Source: an uncultured Granulosicoccaceae bacterium (GTDB lineage: Bacteria > Pseudomonadota > Gammaproteobacteria > Granulosicoccales > Granulosicoccaceae). From it: a DNA stretch of 61,145 bases. The notes beneath the pieces were generated by a model. The model saw only the letters and a program-made list of their open reading frames with translations. It did not search any database and was not told where the DNA came from. The stretch lies in NCBI GenBank assembly GCA_938003855.1, contig CALKXD010000010.1, positions 1 to 61,145 of the forward strand. The letters run 5' to 3'. Within the stretch, counting starts at the first letter, position 1, and every line of letters starts with the position of its first letter. This document shows, one piece after another, positions 26,500 through 35,923 of this stretch. The position numbers were made by a program, and so were the translations under genes.

Positions 26500-28041
26500 T
26501 CAGGGCCACGAAAAATTATGCGTATCAGTCGGCCAGGGGTTTTCTTCTGCGCTGATCAATTGCTCGCTGCCGGCAAGTACATGATCATTCTGTGATCCGA
26601 GCCTGCCCGCCAGTACATCGTCAAGAGAGCTGACATAGTCCGCGTGACCGCCGAGCGCGATATAGTCGGTATAGCGCATGGTAAACTCCACGGGGGCGAC
26701 CAGCGCCGGGGTTGGCACATAACCAAATGAGCCAGCCGGCATACGCATGACATCGACCATTATCGTAATGCCACCGCCGGGCCAGACATAGACCGGCGCC
26801 CCGCCAGCGGTGACATGCGTCAGCATCTGCTTGACCGAGCGTGTAAGCTGCACCGGGTTTTCGGTAACCCCGGCGCGCAAGGAGCCGCCCGCCCCGCCCA
26901 TAAACAACACGGTGCACAGCGCGGGTTCGCAATTCTCGGCAATACGCTCAACCGATTGCTGCAGGCTTGCCGGTAACGGTTTGGCGACCGGTTGCAGATT
27001 GCTGTCGAGTTCAAAGTAGGCAAATTGCTCACCGGTGGTCGACACCATCAGCAGTGTCATGCCGGCGCGCGCATTTTTTTTGTTGAAAGCACCGAGTATA
27101 GTAAGAGGATCTGAGATATTGGTTCCGCCCCATCCGGTACCGGGTTCGGCGACCTGGAAGTATCGACCGGGTGTTGATTTGCGCCCCAGAACCTTAATCC
27201 CGGTTGGCTGCCAGTCGATCACCTTGCCGGCCTGATGCTCTGACACCACACCGGTTATATGATCATCAACCACAACGACTTCATCGACCAGGCCCTTCCA
27301 CTGCGAGGCAAACATGCCAATGGTGGCCGAGCCACACCCGACACGCATCTTTTCCTCGCGCACACCACTGACAATCGGCGCGCAACCGGCTTGCACCACA
27401 ACCGACAAACCGTCATCGATCTCCAGCTCTACCGCCTCACGGTTGCACAGCTTGAGCATGGTGTCACAAGTGACACGCCCTTCCTTTTTTGAACCGCCGG
27501 TCAGATGATGCACGCCGCCAAGCGACAGCATTTGCGAGCCGTACTCCCCGGTTGTGACATGTCCGACCGCCTCCCCCTGAGCACGCACCGGGCTTTGCTC
27601 CGGTCCCAGATGCCGATCGGTATCTATTTTTACTTTGACACCACAGTAGCTATAGATACCTTCTGTCACTACCGTCACCATATCGACCCCGGCGACTTCC
27701 TGCGAGACAATAAACGGCGCAGGCTTGTAGTCCGGGTAGGTGGTGCCAGCGCCCAGTGCCGTGACAAACATCTGCTTCGATGCCACTACATTGCCGTCCC
27801 ACCTGTCACTGTTGCCACTGTCGGTGTTTTCGGACGGTGCGAATGGCACAACCGCACCACCATCAGCAATCGCCCGGGTGATGACCCGGTGTGGATCAAG
27901 ACGCACCAGTGCGCCGGCCGTGTTAGCGTACCGGTCGCAGGCGCCTGACTTGCCGTCGGCGATGTAACACATCACCGGGCAGGCATCGCAGCGTATTTTC
28001 CCGGCATTTTTATCGCCGGCACGAGCGTTGTTGTCAGTCAC
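26500..28041 (-). CDS. 6-Hydroxynicotinate reductase-like Fe-S protein
   Basis: 513 residues from a GTG with a strong AGGAGAGGA site. The N-terminus has CDACPVMCYIADGKSGACD: Cys18, Cys21, Cys25 and Cys35, a likely 4Fe-4S site. The rest matches what I remember as the 6-hydroxynicotinate reductase (Hnr) group of Eubacterium barkeri and proteobacterial homologues: VTEGIYSYCGVKVKIDTD, VGHVTTGEYGSQMLSLGG, CNREAVELEIDDG, RVGCGSATIGMF and YVWPGGGITIMVDV. Hnr reduces a hydroxylated pyridine ring with ferredoxin. Many proteobacterial homologues carry that name by similarity only. The molybdenum hydroxylase directly upstream would be the natural partner that hydroxylates the ring first. Confidence 0.75.
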   Translation of the reverse strand: MTDNNARAGDKNAGKIRCDACPVMCYIADGKSGACDRYANTAGALVRLDPHRVITRAIADGGAVVPFAPSENTDSGNSDRWDGNVVASKQMFVTALGAGTTYPDYKPAPFIVSQEVAGVDMVTVVTEGIYSYCGVKVKIDTDRHLGPEQSPVRAQGEAVGHVTTGEYGSQMLSLGGVHHLTGGSKKEGRVTCDTMLKLCNREAVELEIDDGLSVVVQAGCAPIVSGVREEKMRVGCGSATIGMFASQWKGLVDEVVVVDDHITGVVSEHQAGKVIDWQPTGIKVLGRKSTPGRYFQVAEPGTGWGGTNISDPLTILGAFNKKNARAGMTLLMVSTTGEQFAYFELDSNLQPVAKPLPASLQQSVERIAENCEPALCTVLFMGGAGGSLRAGVTENPVQLTRSVKQMLTHVTAGGAPVYVWPGGGITIMVDVMRMPAGSFGYVPTPALVAPVEFTMRYTDYIALGGHADYVSSLDDVLAGRLGSQNDHVLAGSEQLISAEENPWPTDTHNFSWP

Positions 28042-28137
28042 TTATGTCCTCTCCTGGTCACGTGGTCTTACCACGCAATACCCTGCTGAAAATCTATAAC
28101 GACGGCGTTGCTATTAAATCCGGGTAACACGCAACGG

Positions 28138-30897
28138 CTACGACAACTGCCGAAGCGCCGCGAGTACCTTATCCGGTGTGGCGGGAAGATGATTAACCTC
28201 GGCACCGGTGGCATCGCGAATCGCGTTTAAAATTGCCGGCGCGGTCGGGATCAGTACGTGCTCCCCCAGCCCTTTGGCACCATAGGGGCCCACCGCATCA
28301 GCGACCTCTACAATGTGATGTTCAAACGATGGTATATCACCTATGGTGGGAATCAGGTAGTCGTGCAGATTCTCTGCAACCCCCGGGACAAAATCTTCCA
28401 TCAACGCCATCCCGATCCCCTGCGTCGCACCTCCCTCGATCTGCCCTTCGACCAGCTGCGGGTTTATCGCTATGCCCACATCATGTGCGGTGGTTAATCG
28501 ATCCAGCTTGACCGTACCAAGCTCAACATCTACGGTGAGTTCGATCAATTGCGCTCCGTAGCCGTACTGGGCATAGGGACTGCCTTGTCCATTGGCATCA
28601 AGCTCAGTGGTGGGCGGGTTGTATTGCTCTACGGCACAAAACACATAGCCTTCGCTGTCAGCCGGCCGGTCGGTCAGCGTTAGCACATGTGTCTGGTCGG
28701 CGTCCTTAATGGTTATCGTGCCAGCGGACATAACTACTACGGAGCGGTCCGAGGCATTGACTTCGCGCAGAATCAACTGCCGCAGCGATCGCGCCGCCAG
28801 CAGTGCTGCGTTACCACTGACAAAGGTCTGTCTCGACGCCGATGTTTTACCGGCATCGGGTGTCACTGCCGTATCAGCATCGACCAGTCGCAACTCAGAA
28901 AGTGCTACTCCCAACGTATCTGCCGCAATCTGCGCGACCACCGTATTAGCCCCCTGACCAATATCTATAGCCCCTTGATGCAGCACCACCTGCCCCTGCT
29001 GGTTGACGGCTATCTTGATGGTTGACGGATTCGGTAACGACGTGTTTCCACATCCGTACCAGCAAGTCGCTACGCCGCGGCCTTTGCGATAGCGGGTACT
29101 GTTTTCATTAAACACAGCGCACCGTTCACCTGCCGCAACCCACGCTTCCTGCAGCGTACTGAGGCATGCCTTGATGCCTACGCCCGAGGCAAATATCTGC
29201 CCGGTCACGGTAGGCTGATGATTATCGAGCGCGTTGTTCAAACGAAACTGCAATCGATCTATACCCGCATCATCGGCGAGTCTGTCGAGCAGTGATTCCA
29301 GCGCGATGGCGGCCTGCGGCACACCAAAGCCCCGAAACGCGCCCGCCGGCGCGGTATGAGTATGCACCGCCGTTGAACGAGCGCGATAGTTGGGAATATA
29401 AAATGGACCGGATGCATGGATCGGCACACGGTTCGCGACGGTCGGCCCCCAACTCGCATACGCACCGGTGTTGAAAATACCGTTGAAGTCGATGGCGGTC
29501 AGTTTGCCGTTGGCATCGCAGGCAATGTGCAGATCAATCTGAGACGGGTGGCGCTTGGTGGTTGACTGCATAGACTCACGGCGACTGTAGACAGCGGCCA
29601 CCGGCAGGCCAAGTTTCAACGCAGCCAGACACAGATAAGGCTGCAGGGACAGATCGAGCTTCGAACCGAAGCCACCACCAACAGAGGTCGGTCGCACGCG
29701 GATATTTTCTTCCGGCATACCAAGTATGCCGGCAAGTTCTTCACGGGTCATCCCTGCAGTCTGTGTGCAGGTATGGATTTCTATAGTATCGTCGACGACA
29801 ACCGCACAGCCTGCTTCAGGCTCGATATAGGCATGCTCGATAAACGGCGTGCTAAAGCTTCCACGGCGGGAAAAGCGCGATTGTTGCAGACCGGATTCTA
29901 TATCTCCGCGTTGCACCAGCCCACGTACCAGAACGTTGTCCGGTCGCCCGGCATGCACCGGCATAGCGCCATCGAGCAGCGCCTGATCCGGCAGCAGGTG
30001 TGGATCCAGCACTGTCCACTGCACCGGGAATGTCTCTGCATCGAGGCGTGCGATTGCCTCTGCGCTGCCAACAACCGCGGCAATCGCCTCACCACGAAAC
30101 CGGGCACGCTGCTCTGCGAACACCGGTTGATCGGCAAACGGCGGAATAACCCCGAATCGATTTTCCCCGGGGATGTCAACGCTGGTCAGGACCAGATCTA
30201 GCCCGTGGTCCGTCAGCCACTGACCGGTATCGCCAATGATAAAGTCAGCACAATGGTGCGGACTTCTGATTACCGCCAGGCGCAACGCATCCGTGGGGAT
30301 AACATCAGCGCCAAACTGATCGCGCCCGTTAACCTTGGCAACACCATCAAGCCGTTGCACCCGCGCGCCAATAGCGGCTCCCGATGGCGGGCTGCCCGGC
30401 ACATCGCGAAGCGACGCTGTATTTACCACCGCATCTATAATTTTCCGGTAACCGGTACACCGGCACAACACACCGCCGAGAGCATCTTCTACTTGTTGGG
30501 CATCGGGGGTCGGGTTGTGCCGCAACAAATGCGTAGCAGCCATCAGCATCCCCGGAGTACAAATACCGCACTGCGCCGCACCGTGCTGTAAAAAAGACTG
30601 TTGCAGCGCATTGAGGTTTTCACCATCCTCACCGGGCCCTGCAAGACCCTCGACGGTCTCGACCACACTGCCTTCCAGCTGGCCAATTGCCACCAGACAA
30701 CTGCAGGCAGGCTCACCATCGATCAGTACCGTACAGGCACCACAATCACCGGCATCGCAACCCACCTTAGTGCCAGTCAGCCCTTGCTTGCGCAGTACCT
30801 CTGACAAGCGCTGCAAGGGCATTTCATCACTATGTATCGCGCGCCCATTGACACTGAAACCTATGCCATTGATAAGCTCGCCCGGTGCATCGCTCAT
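28138..30897 (-). CDS. Molybdenum hydroxylase, fused 2Fe-2S and Mo-binding chain
   Basis: 919 residues. Residues 1-165 are the small subunit with two 2Fe-2S clusters: VGCDAGDCGACTVLIDGEPAC and QCGICTPGMLM with GVLCRCTGY. From about 175 on it is the molybdopterin subunit: RLDGVAKVNGRDQFGADV, VGGGFGSKLDL, APAGAFRGFGVPQAA, GQGANTVVAQIAADTLG and PYGAKGLGEHVLIPTAPA, with the active-site Glu in GLGE. In xanthine dehydrogenase relatives these parts are often separate. The FAD chain is encoded upstream with a 4-base overlap. It inserts a hydroxyl from water next to a ring nitrogen or aldehyde; nicotinate-, purine- or other N-heterocycle dehydrogenase are all possible. Confidence 0.88.
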   Translation of the reverse strand: MSDAPGELINGIGFSVNGRAIHSDEMPLQRLSEVLRKQGLTGTKVGCDAGDCGACTVLIDGEPACSCLVAIGQLEGSVVETVEGLAGPGEDGENLNALQQSFLQHGAAQCGICTPGMLMAATHLLRHNPTPDAQQVEDALGGVLCRCTGYRKIIDAVVNTASLRDVPGSPPSGAAIGARVQRLDGVAKVNGRDQFGADVIPTDALRLAVIRSPHHCADFIIGDTGQWLTDHGLDLVLTSVDIPGENRFGVIPPFADQPVFAEQRARFRGEAIAAVVGSAEAIARLDAETFPVQWTVLDPHLLPDQALLDGAMPVHAGRPDNVLVRGLVQRGDIESGLQQSRFSRRGSFSTPFIEHAYIEPEAGCAVVVDDTIEIHTCTQTAGMTREELAGILGMPEENIRVRPTSVGGGFGSKLDLSLQPYLCLAALKLGLPVAAVYSRRESMQSTTKRHPSQIDLHIACDANGKLTAIDFNGIFNTGAYASWGPTVANRVPIHASGPFYIPNYRARSTAVHTHTAPAGAFRGFGVPQAAIALESLLDRLADDAGIDRLQFRLNNALDNHQPTVTGQIFASGVGIKACLSTLQEAWVAAGERCAVFNENSTRYRKGRGVATCWYGCGNTSLPNPSTIKIAVNQQGQVVLHQGAIDIGQGANTVVAQIAADTLGVALSELRLVDADTAVTPDAGKTSASRQTFVSGNAALLAARSLRQLILREVNASDRSVVVMSAGTITIKDADQTHVLTLTDRPADSEGYVFCAVEQYNPPTTELDANGQGSPYAQYGYGAQLIELTVDVELGTVKLDRLTTAHDVGIAINPQLVEGQIEGGATQGIGMALMEDFVPGVAENLHDYLIPTIGDIPSFEHHIVEVADAVGPYGAKGLGEHVLIPTAPAILNAIRDATGAEVNHLPATPDKVLAALRQLS

Positions 30898-31760
30898 GTT
30901 GTTGCCCCCGCTGTCTTGGCCGCAACGACCGCATCTGCCACGGTCCGCCGCAGCAACTGCAAGGCCGCCTCCTGACGGTACCCGGCCGGGGCGCGTATAT
31001 CATCAATAGGCTGCAATGCAGCCAGATGCTGCGCCTGCAGCAGTTGCTCTACGCCCGTCTCTGCCTGCTGACCCTGCAATGATGTTTCAGCCGTGGTCAG
31101 CCGCGTTGCGACCTCGGAACAGGACCCCACGGCTATGGAGATTGACTCGATACGGTTATCGTTGCTCAGTACCAGGCGAACGGCCACCATCGCAATTGAT
31201 ATCACCAGATAGCGACGCGCACCGAGCTTGCGAAAAGCGCTGCTGCCAGTGCTGGCAGCACGCGGGATGACGATCGCGCTGAGTAGTTCATCTTCGGCAA
31301 GCTGTGTCCGGCGATTGCCCAGAATATAGTCGCCAAGCGGCAGTTGTCGGGTACCCCGATGCGACATGAGCTCGACCTGCGCGTCGAGACACAGCAACGG
31401 TGGCACCCCGTCTGCCGCCGGTGATGCATTACATAAGTTGCCCGCCACCGTTGCACGGTTCTGAATCTGTACCGAGCCCACCTCAACAGCGGCCAGCTTC
31501 AAGGCATCAAAGGCTGCTGGCAGCCCGGCCCGGACCACGTCAGTCCAGGTTGCCAGTGCACCAATACGGACGCCATCCGGGGTTGTAGCTACCTTGCCAA
31601 GGTCAGACAGTGCGGTGATATCGAGCACGGGTGTTGAGGGGCGCTGCCCCTGTAGTGCGGGGTAGAAGTCAGTACCGCCAGCTAATATTGTCCAGCGATT
31701 GTTACGCAGTAAATCAAGCGCAGCCCCCAGTTGCAACGGTCTGACATAGCTCAATGGCAT
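30894..31760 (-). CDS. Molybdenum hydroxylase FAD-binding chain
   Basis: 288 residues of the CoxM/XdhB type. FAD-contact segments: ILAGGTDFYPALQG near residue 25 and ATVAGNLCNASPAADGVPPLLCLDA near residue 105, followed by DELLSAIVIPRAAS and the C-terminal CoxM-like domain (GARRYLVISIAMVAVRLVL). It takes electrons from the 2Fe-2S clusters of the fused partner and passes them to NAD or another acceptor. Its TGA overlaps the partner's ATG. It is the first gene of the minus-strand block, so the block's main promoter should lie in the 86 bases between 31760 and the dbpA end. Confidence 0.9.
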   Translation of the reverse strand: MPLSYVRPLQLGAALDLLRNNRWTILAGGTDFYPALQGQRPSTPVLDITALSDLGKVATTPDGVRIGALATWTDVVRAGLPAAFDALKLAAVEVGSVQIQNRATVAGNLCNASPAADGVPPLLCLDAQVELMSHRGTRQLPLGDYILGNRRTQLAEDELLSAIVIPRAASTGSSAFRKLGARRYLVISIAMVAVRLVLSNDNRIESISIAVGSCSEVATRLTTAETSLQGQQAETGVEQLLQAQHLAALQPIDDIRAPAGYRQEAALQLLRRTVADAVVAAKTAGATT

Positions 31761-31846
31761 TAAACTCTCTGCATTAACGATTCAACAACCGCCGGCACTT
31801 GTCACCAAAGCAAGTACGCAGCAGCGTGTGCGTAGTGGTTACCTCT

Positions 31847-33229
31847 TTATATTACCCGCACACGAAAAGATCGTCCCTTCATTTTTCCCTGCGTTAATTT
31901 TTCCATGGCAACTTTCAGCGCAGTCCGGTTGACGGCCACATACGCACGCGTGGCAAATACTTTAATTTTGCCGATCTGCTCGCTATTCACCCCATTGTCG
32001 CCAGTCAATGCACCGACAATGTCGCCGGGTCGAAGCTTTTGTTTTTTGCCGCCATTGATGAGCAGCGTGATCATTTCCGGACGGGTTGGTGGCAGCTTCA
32101 AGACACTGGCGGGCGGCAGAGATTCGTCGGTGATTTTTTTTGCCAGCGCATCCTGCAGCACAGACATGCGGTAATCGTCAGAGGCATCGTAGAACGACCA
32201 GGCCTCGCCACTGTCACCTGCCCGGCCGGTGCGGCCGACGCGATGCACATGCACTTCGGGATCGCGCGCGAGGCGGTAATTTACCACCACATCCAGCGCT
32301 TCAATGTCCAGTCCGCGGGCAGCAACATCGGTGGCTACCAGCACACTGGCGCTTTTGTTGGCAAAGCGGATCAGGGTCTGATCACGATCACGCTGATCGA
32401 GGTCGCCGTGCAGATCAAGTGCGGCAAAGCTATTTTCCTTGAGAAATGCAACGACTTCGGCAACGTCAATTTTAGTGTTGCAAAACACCAGTGCTGATTC
32501 CGGCCTATGCTGCAACAACAACAACTGCAGTGCCTTGCGACGGGCATGGTCGTCATCAACTCGGAAAAAACGCTGATGGATACTTGAGTCGTCGTGCGAC
32601 TCATCAATTTTCACCATCACCGGTTCGCGCATGATTCGCCTGGCAACCGCCTGAATTTCATCCGGGTAAGTGGCGCTGAGAAGCAGTGTTTGACGGTCTT
32701 GCGGCACCCGATCAATGATCTTGTCCATTGACTCCTGAAAGCCCATTTGCAACATGCGATCGGCTTCGTCCAGCACCAGCATTCGTACATCCTGCAGTTT
32801 AAGCGTATTGCGGTGCAGGTGATCTTCGATACGCCCCGGGGTGCCAACCACGATGTGCACGCCCTGCTCCAGTGACCCGACTTGCGGACCGAGCGGGGTC
32901 CCCCCGCACAGGGTCACTACTTTCACATTCGAGGTGGCTCTGGCAAGGCGGCGTATTTCACCGGCAACCTGGTCGGCCAGTTCCCGTGTCGGACAGAGCA
33001 CCAGCGCCTGGGCGCAAAAGCGTTTGGGCTCAAGCCGCGACAATATCCCCAATCCAAACGCGGCGGTCTTGCCGGAGCCGGTCTTGCCCTGTGCGATGAC
33101 ATCCTGCCCCTGCAGCACAGGCGGCAGGCTCTGCGCCTGTATTGGTGTCATCTCCGTGTAGCCGAGCGACTCCAGGTTGCCAAGTAATTCATCTGACAGG
33201 TCGAGCGCGCTGAAAGCAGACTGACTCAC
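31847..33229 (-). CDS. dbpA: ATP-dependent RNA helicase DbpA
   Basis: 460 residues from a GTG with AGGAAT 9 bases upstream. All DEAD-box motifs are present: the Q motif MTPIQAQSLP, AQGKTGSGKTAAFG, PTRELADQ, GTPGRI, VLDEADRML, SATYP, LVFCNTK, VATDVAARGLDIE and HRVGRTGRAG. The C-terminal domain, LLINGGKKQKLRPGDIVGALTG to GKMKGRSFRVRVI, is the RNA-binding domain that directs DbpA to hairpin 92 of 23S rRNA during large-subunit assembly. It is a housekeeping gene that marks the edge of the catabolic block. Confidence 0.93.
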   Translation of the reverse strand: MSQSAFSALDLSDELLGNLESLGYTEMTPIQAQSLPPVLQGQDVIAQGKTGSGKTAAFGLGILSRLEPKRFCAQALVLCPTRELADQVAGEIRRLARATSNVKVVTLCGGTPLGPQVGSLEQGVHIVVGTPGRIEDHLHRNTLKLQDVRMLVLDEADRMLQMGFQESMDKIIDRVPQDRQTLLLSATYPDEIQAVARRIMREPVMVKIDESHDDSSIHQRFFRVDDDHARRKALQLLLLQHRPESALVFCNTKIDVAEVVAFLKENSFAALDLHGDLDQRDRDQTLIRFANKSASVLVATDVAARGLDIEALDVVVNYRLARDPEVHVHRVGRTGRAGDSGEAWSFYDASDDYRMSVLQDALAKKITDESLPPASVLKLPPTRPEMITLLINGGKKQKLRPGDIVGALTGDNGVNSEQIGKIKVFATRAYVAVNRTALKVAMEKLTQGKMKGRSFRVRVI

Positions 33230-33414
33230 GGTGGGGATTCCTGATTGATCTTGATTTTTAGGGGATGCTTGCCGGTGGCACTTATCTTAAGCACCGGTAC
33301 AGCGGGCCACGCAGGGTGTTGGAGCGCATAGCCTACAGCAATGCACCGACCAGCGCAGCGACGCCGGACCTGGACGGCCGGCGTCTCCTGCCTCGGGCAT
33401 CAGTCCCCCTGTCG

Positions 33415-35856
33415 CTACATCAGGTTGTAGGGCAGATTCAATATCAGGCTTTCGGGTGCCAGACAGATCTCATCACTGCAGGCCTGTACTTGCAGCACAA
33501 CCGTGGGAACCAGTTGCGTGTCTTGCACGGTCGGCAACGCAGCGCTGATCGTGACATCACCCTCGTACAGCGATAGCGCCGAACGCTGAAAGCCAAGCGT
33601 GCGGATTTCAGGCTCCGGAAAGACGACATCGGCCAGTGGCGAATCATCAGGCTGAGTCACTGCGGTACCGATCAGGTAGTCCTGTAGAGGTTCAGCGGCG
33701 TTGATGTGCCAGCCCGGTGCCATGTTGATGTCGATCTCTACCCGATTGCCGTCGGCGACGCGCGCTGACGCACGTACTTTGCCGCGCGCCGCGAAGCGGG
33801 AGTTGCCGACCTCGCCTTGCAGCAATTCATTGACTCCGGTGAGCAGGTAGCCAAAACCGGAAGGATCAATTTCGATGTACGATGAAAACGCCGCCAGCAC
33901 CGCCTGAGCACGGTCACGATACGCGTCTTCGCCGGTGCGATACCAAAGCCGCGACAACACTCGCAGAGCCACCGAATTGCCAGTCGGGGTGGCGCTGTCG
34001 AACATATCCTTGGGACGGTTCGGCAGAGCGGCGCCGCGGGTGCTCTCCAACCCGATGAAATAGCCGCCGTTGTCGTCGTCCCAGAAACGCTCGTGCATCG
34101 CATCGACCAGCTCTATCGAACGGGTCAGCCATAATTTATCGCCGGTGGCATCGAACAGGGCAACATAGGCTTCAGCAAGAAACGCGTAGTCGGCCTGACT
34201 GGCGTCCACTGACGAATTCTCTCTGAAGCGTGCCCGCCACAGACTGCCGTCTTCCCGGCGGTTGCTCTGCCAGATAAATTCACCGGCGCGCAATGCTGCC
34301 TGCAGGTAGTCGGGTTTGTCGAGAATCACGGATGCCTGTGCATAAGCCGTTATCATCATGCCGTTCCACTCGGTGATGATTTTATCGTCAGTCAGCGGTG
34401 GCTCGCGCTTTATCCGCTCGGCCAGCAGCACTTCAGAGAAGCCATCGAGTCGAGCTTCAAGCGCCTCTGGCGACAAACCATGCTGAGGGGCGACCTGAGC
34501 CAGCGTGCCCAGGGTATGCAGGATATTGCGGCCCTCGAAATTACCACGGGCACTGACTCCCCAGACTTCCTGCGCCAGTTTAGCGTCTTCTTCGCCCAGT
34601 ACCTCGACGAGTTGCTCGGGGGTCCAGGTAAAAAAGATTCCCTCTTCACCTTCTGAGTCAGCATCGGTGGCCGAGTAAAAGCCGCCGTCGGGTGAGGTCA
34701 TTTCACGTAGAACGTAGTCGAGCAGCCGGCGGGCGGTACGGCGATGCTCATTGTCACCGGTTAACTGATAAGCCTGCAGATAAACTCTGGACAGCGCAGC
34801 CTGGCTGTAGAGCATTTTTTCGAAGTGCGGCGTTAGCCAATCTTCATCCACCGCATAGCGATGAAACCCGCCACCGACATGGTCATGAATGCCACCCGCC
34901 GCCATTCGCTCCAGAGTGAAATCAACCGCGTCGAGGGCCTCCGTATCGGCGTTGCGCAGCGCTAGATCAAGAAGGAAAAACAACGTCGGTTCACGGGTAA
35001 ATTTAGGGGCAGGACCAAAACCGCCCTGAAAATCATCATAGGTGCTGAGTGCCGCATTTCGGGCAACCGCGATATCACGCTCGCCAATATCACGCGCCTC
35101 ACTGCTGAGCCGGCTGCTCTCGGCAATCGCTGCCGACAACTGACCGGCAACATCAGTGATTCTGGGTCGGTCGTCTGCCCACACCTGAAAGATATTGGTC
35201 AGCGTATCGCTAAACACGGACGGCGGCATGTAAGTTCCGGCGTGGAAGGGCTTGCCGTCCGCCTGCAGAAAGGTAGACAGCGGCCATCCACCGCTGCCGG
35301 TCAGCAGTTGCACGCCGGTCATGTAAGTGGCATCGACATCGGGCAATTGCTCTCTGTCGACTTTTATCGAAATATAGTGCTCATTCATTTGCTCGGCAAT
35401 TGCTTCACTTTCAAAACTTTCACGCTCCATGACATGACACCAATGGCAGGTGGCGTAACCGATCGATAAAAAAATCGGCTTGTCTTCGGCTTCGGCTTTT
35501 TTGAAGGCCTCATCGCCCCACGGATACCAGTTAACCGGATTGTGGGCATGCTGCAGTAAATAGGGGGACGCTTCATGCACCAGGCGATTGATATAGACCG
35601 GAGTGCCATCGTCTTTCAAATGCTCGGTACGCGGCTTGTAGTCAGGACCCAGCGCACGGTAGGCCTCGACCAAACCCGCTTCGAAAGCGGCGTTTTCAGC
35701 ATCGGTGACTGGCTCGTCTGCCGCAACAGCCAGGTTGGCCGACAACACGACCCCAACCATCAGACCTAAAAAGCCTGACCCGCAATAACCGAACGCACCA
35801 CCGGTATTCGCACCCGGTACAACCCGCTGTACGCGAAGCGCTGAAATATTAAGCAT
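33415..35856 (-). CDS. DUF255 thioredoxin-like protein with DsbD-like C-terminus
   Basis: About 813 residues from the ATG at 35856 (an ATG at 35919 adds 21). A signal-like helix ([19 protein letters not shown]) precedes the YyaL/SSP411 pattern: [38 protein letters not shown] with a CxxC thioredoxin motif, and GGWPLSTFL, followed by a six-hairpin-type glycosidase-like domain of about 450 residues ([27 protein letters not shown]). The last 120 residues resemble the DsbD alpha domain: [19 protein letters not shown] and [13 protein letters not shown] with two Cys. A periplasmic thiol-redox protein is likely; the DsbD-like tail could receive electrons from a DsbD. Confidence 0.82.
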   Translation of the reverse strand: MLNISALRVQRVVPGANTGGAFGYCGSGFLGLMVGVVLSANLAVAADEPVTDAENAAFEAGLVEAYRALGPDYKPRTEHLKDDGTPVYINRLVHEASPYLLQHAHNPVNWYPWGDEAFKKAEAEDKPIFLSIGYATCHWCHVMERESFESEAIAEQMNEHYISIKVDREQLPDVDATYMTGVQLLTGSGGWPLSTFLQADGKPFHAGTYMPPSVFSDTLTNIFQVWADDRPRITDVAGQLSAAIAESSRLSSEARDIGERDIAVARNAALSTYDDFQGGFGPAPKFTREPTLFFLLDLALRNADTEALDAVDFTLERMAAGGIHDHVGGGFHRYAVDEDWLTPHFEKMLYSQAALSRVYLQAYQLTGDNEHRRTARRLLDYVLREMTSPDGGFYSATDADSEGEEGIFFTWTPEQLVEVLGEEDAKLAQEVWGVSARGNFEGRNILHTLGTLAQVAPQHGLSPEALEARLDGFSEVLLAERIKREPPLTDDKIITEWNGMMITAYAQASVILDKPDYLQAALRAGEFIWQSNRREDGSLWRARFRENSSVDASQADYAFLAEAYVALFDATGDKLWLTRSIELVDAMHERFWDDDNGGYFIGLESTRGAALPNRPKDMFDSATPTGNSVALRVLSRLWYRTGEDAYRDRAQAVLAAFSSYIEIDPSGFGYLLTGVNELLQGEVGNSRFAARGKVRASARVADGNRVEIDINMAPGWHINAAEPLQDYLIGTAVTQPDDSPLADVVFPEPEIRTLGFQRSALSLYEGDVTISAALPTVQDTQLVPTVVLQVQACSDEICLAPESLILNLPYNLM

Positions 35857-35923
35857 AAGCACCAACCGTGAAATTAAAGCTTTAAGACAGAACGCAATCG
35901 TCAGGCAGACCTGTGCCAAGACA

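Noticed and set aside
26500-28041. Firm naming as nicotinate pathway hnr
   Set aside because: Family match is by memory; homologues are often named by similarity only, and no enamidase is adjacent.
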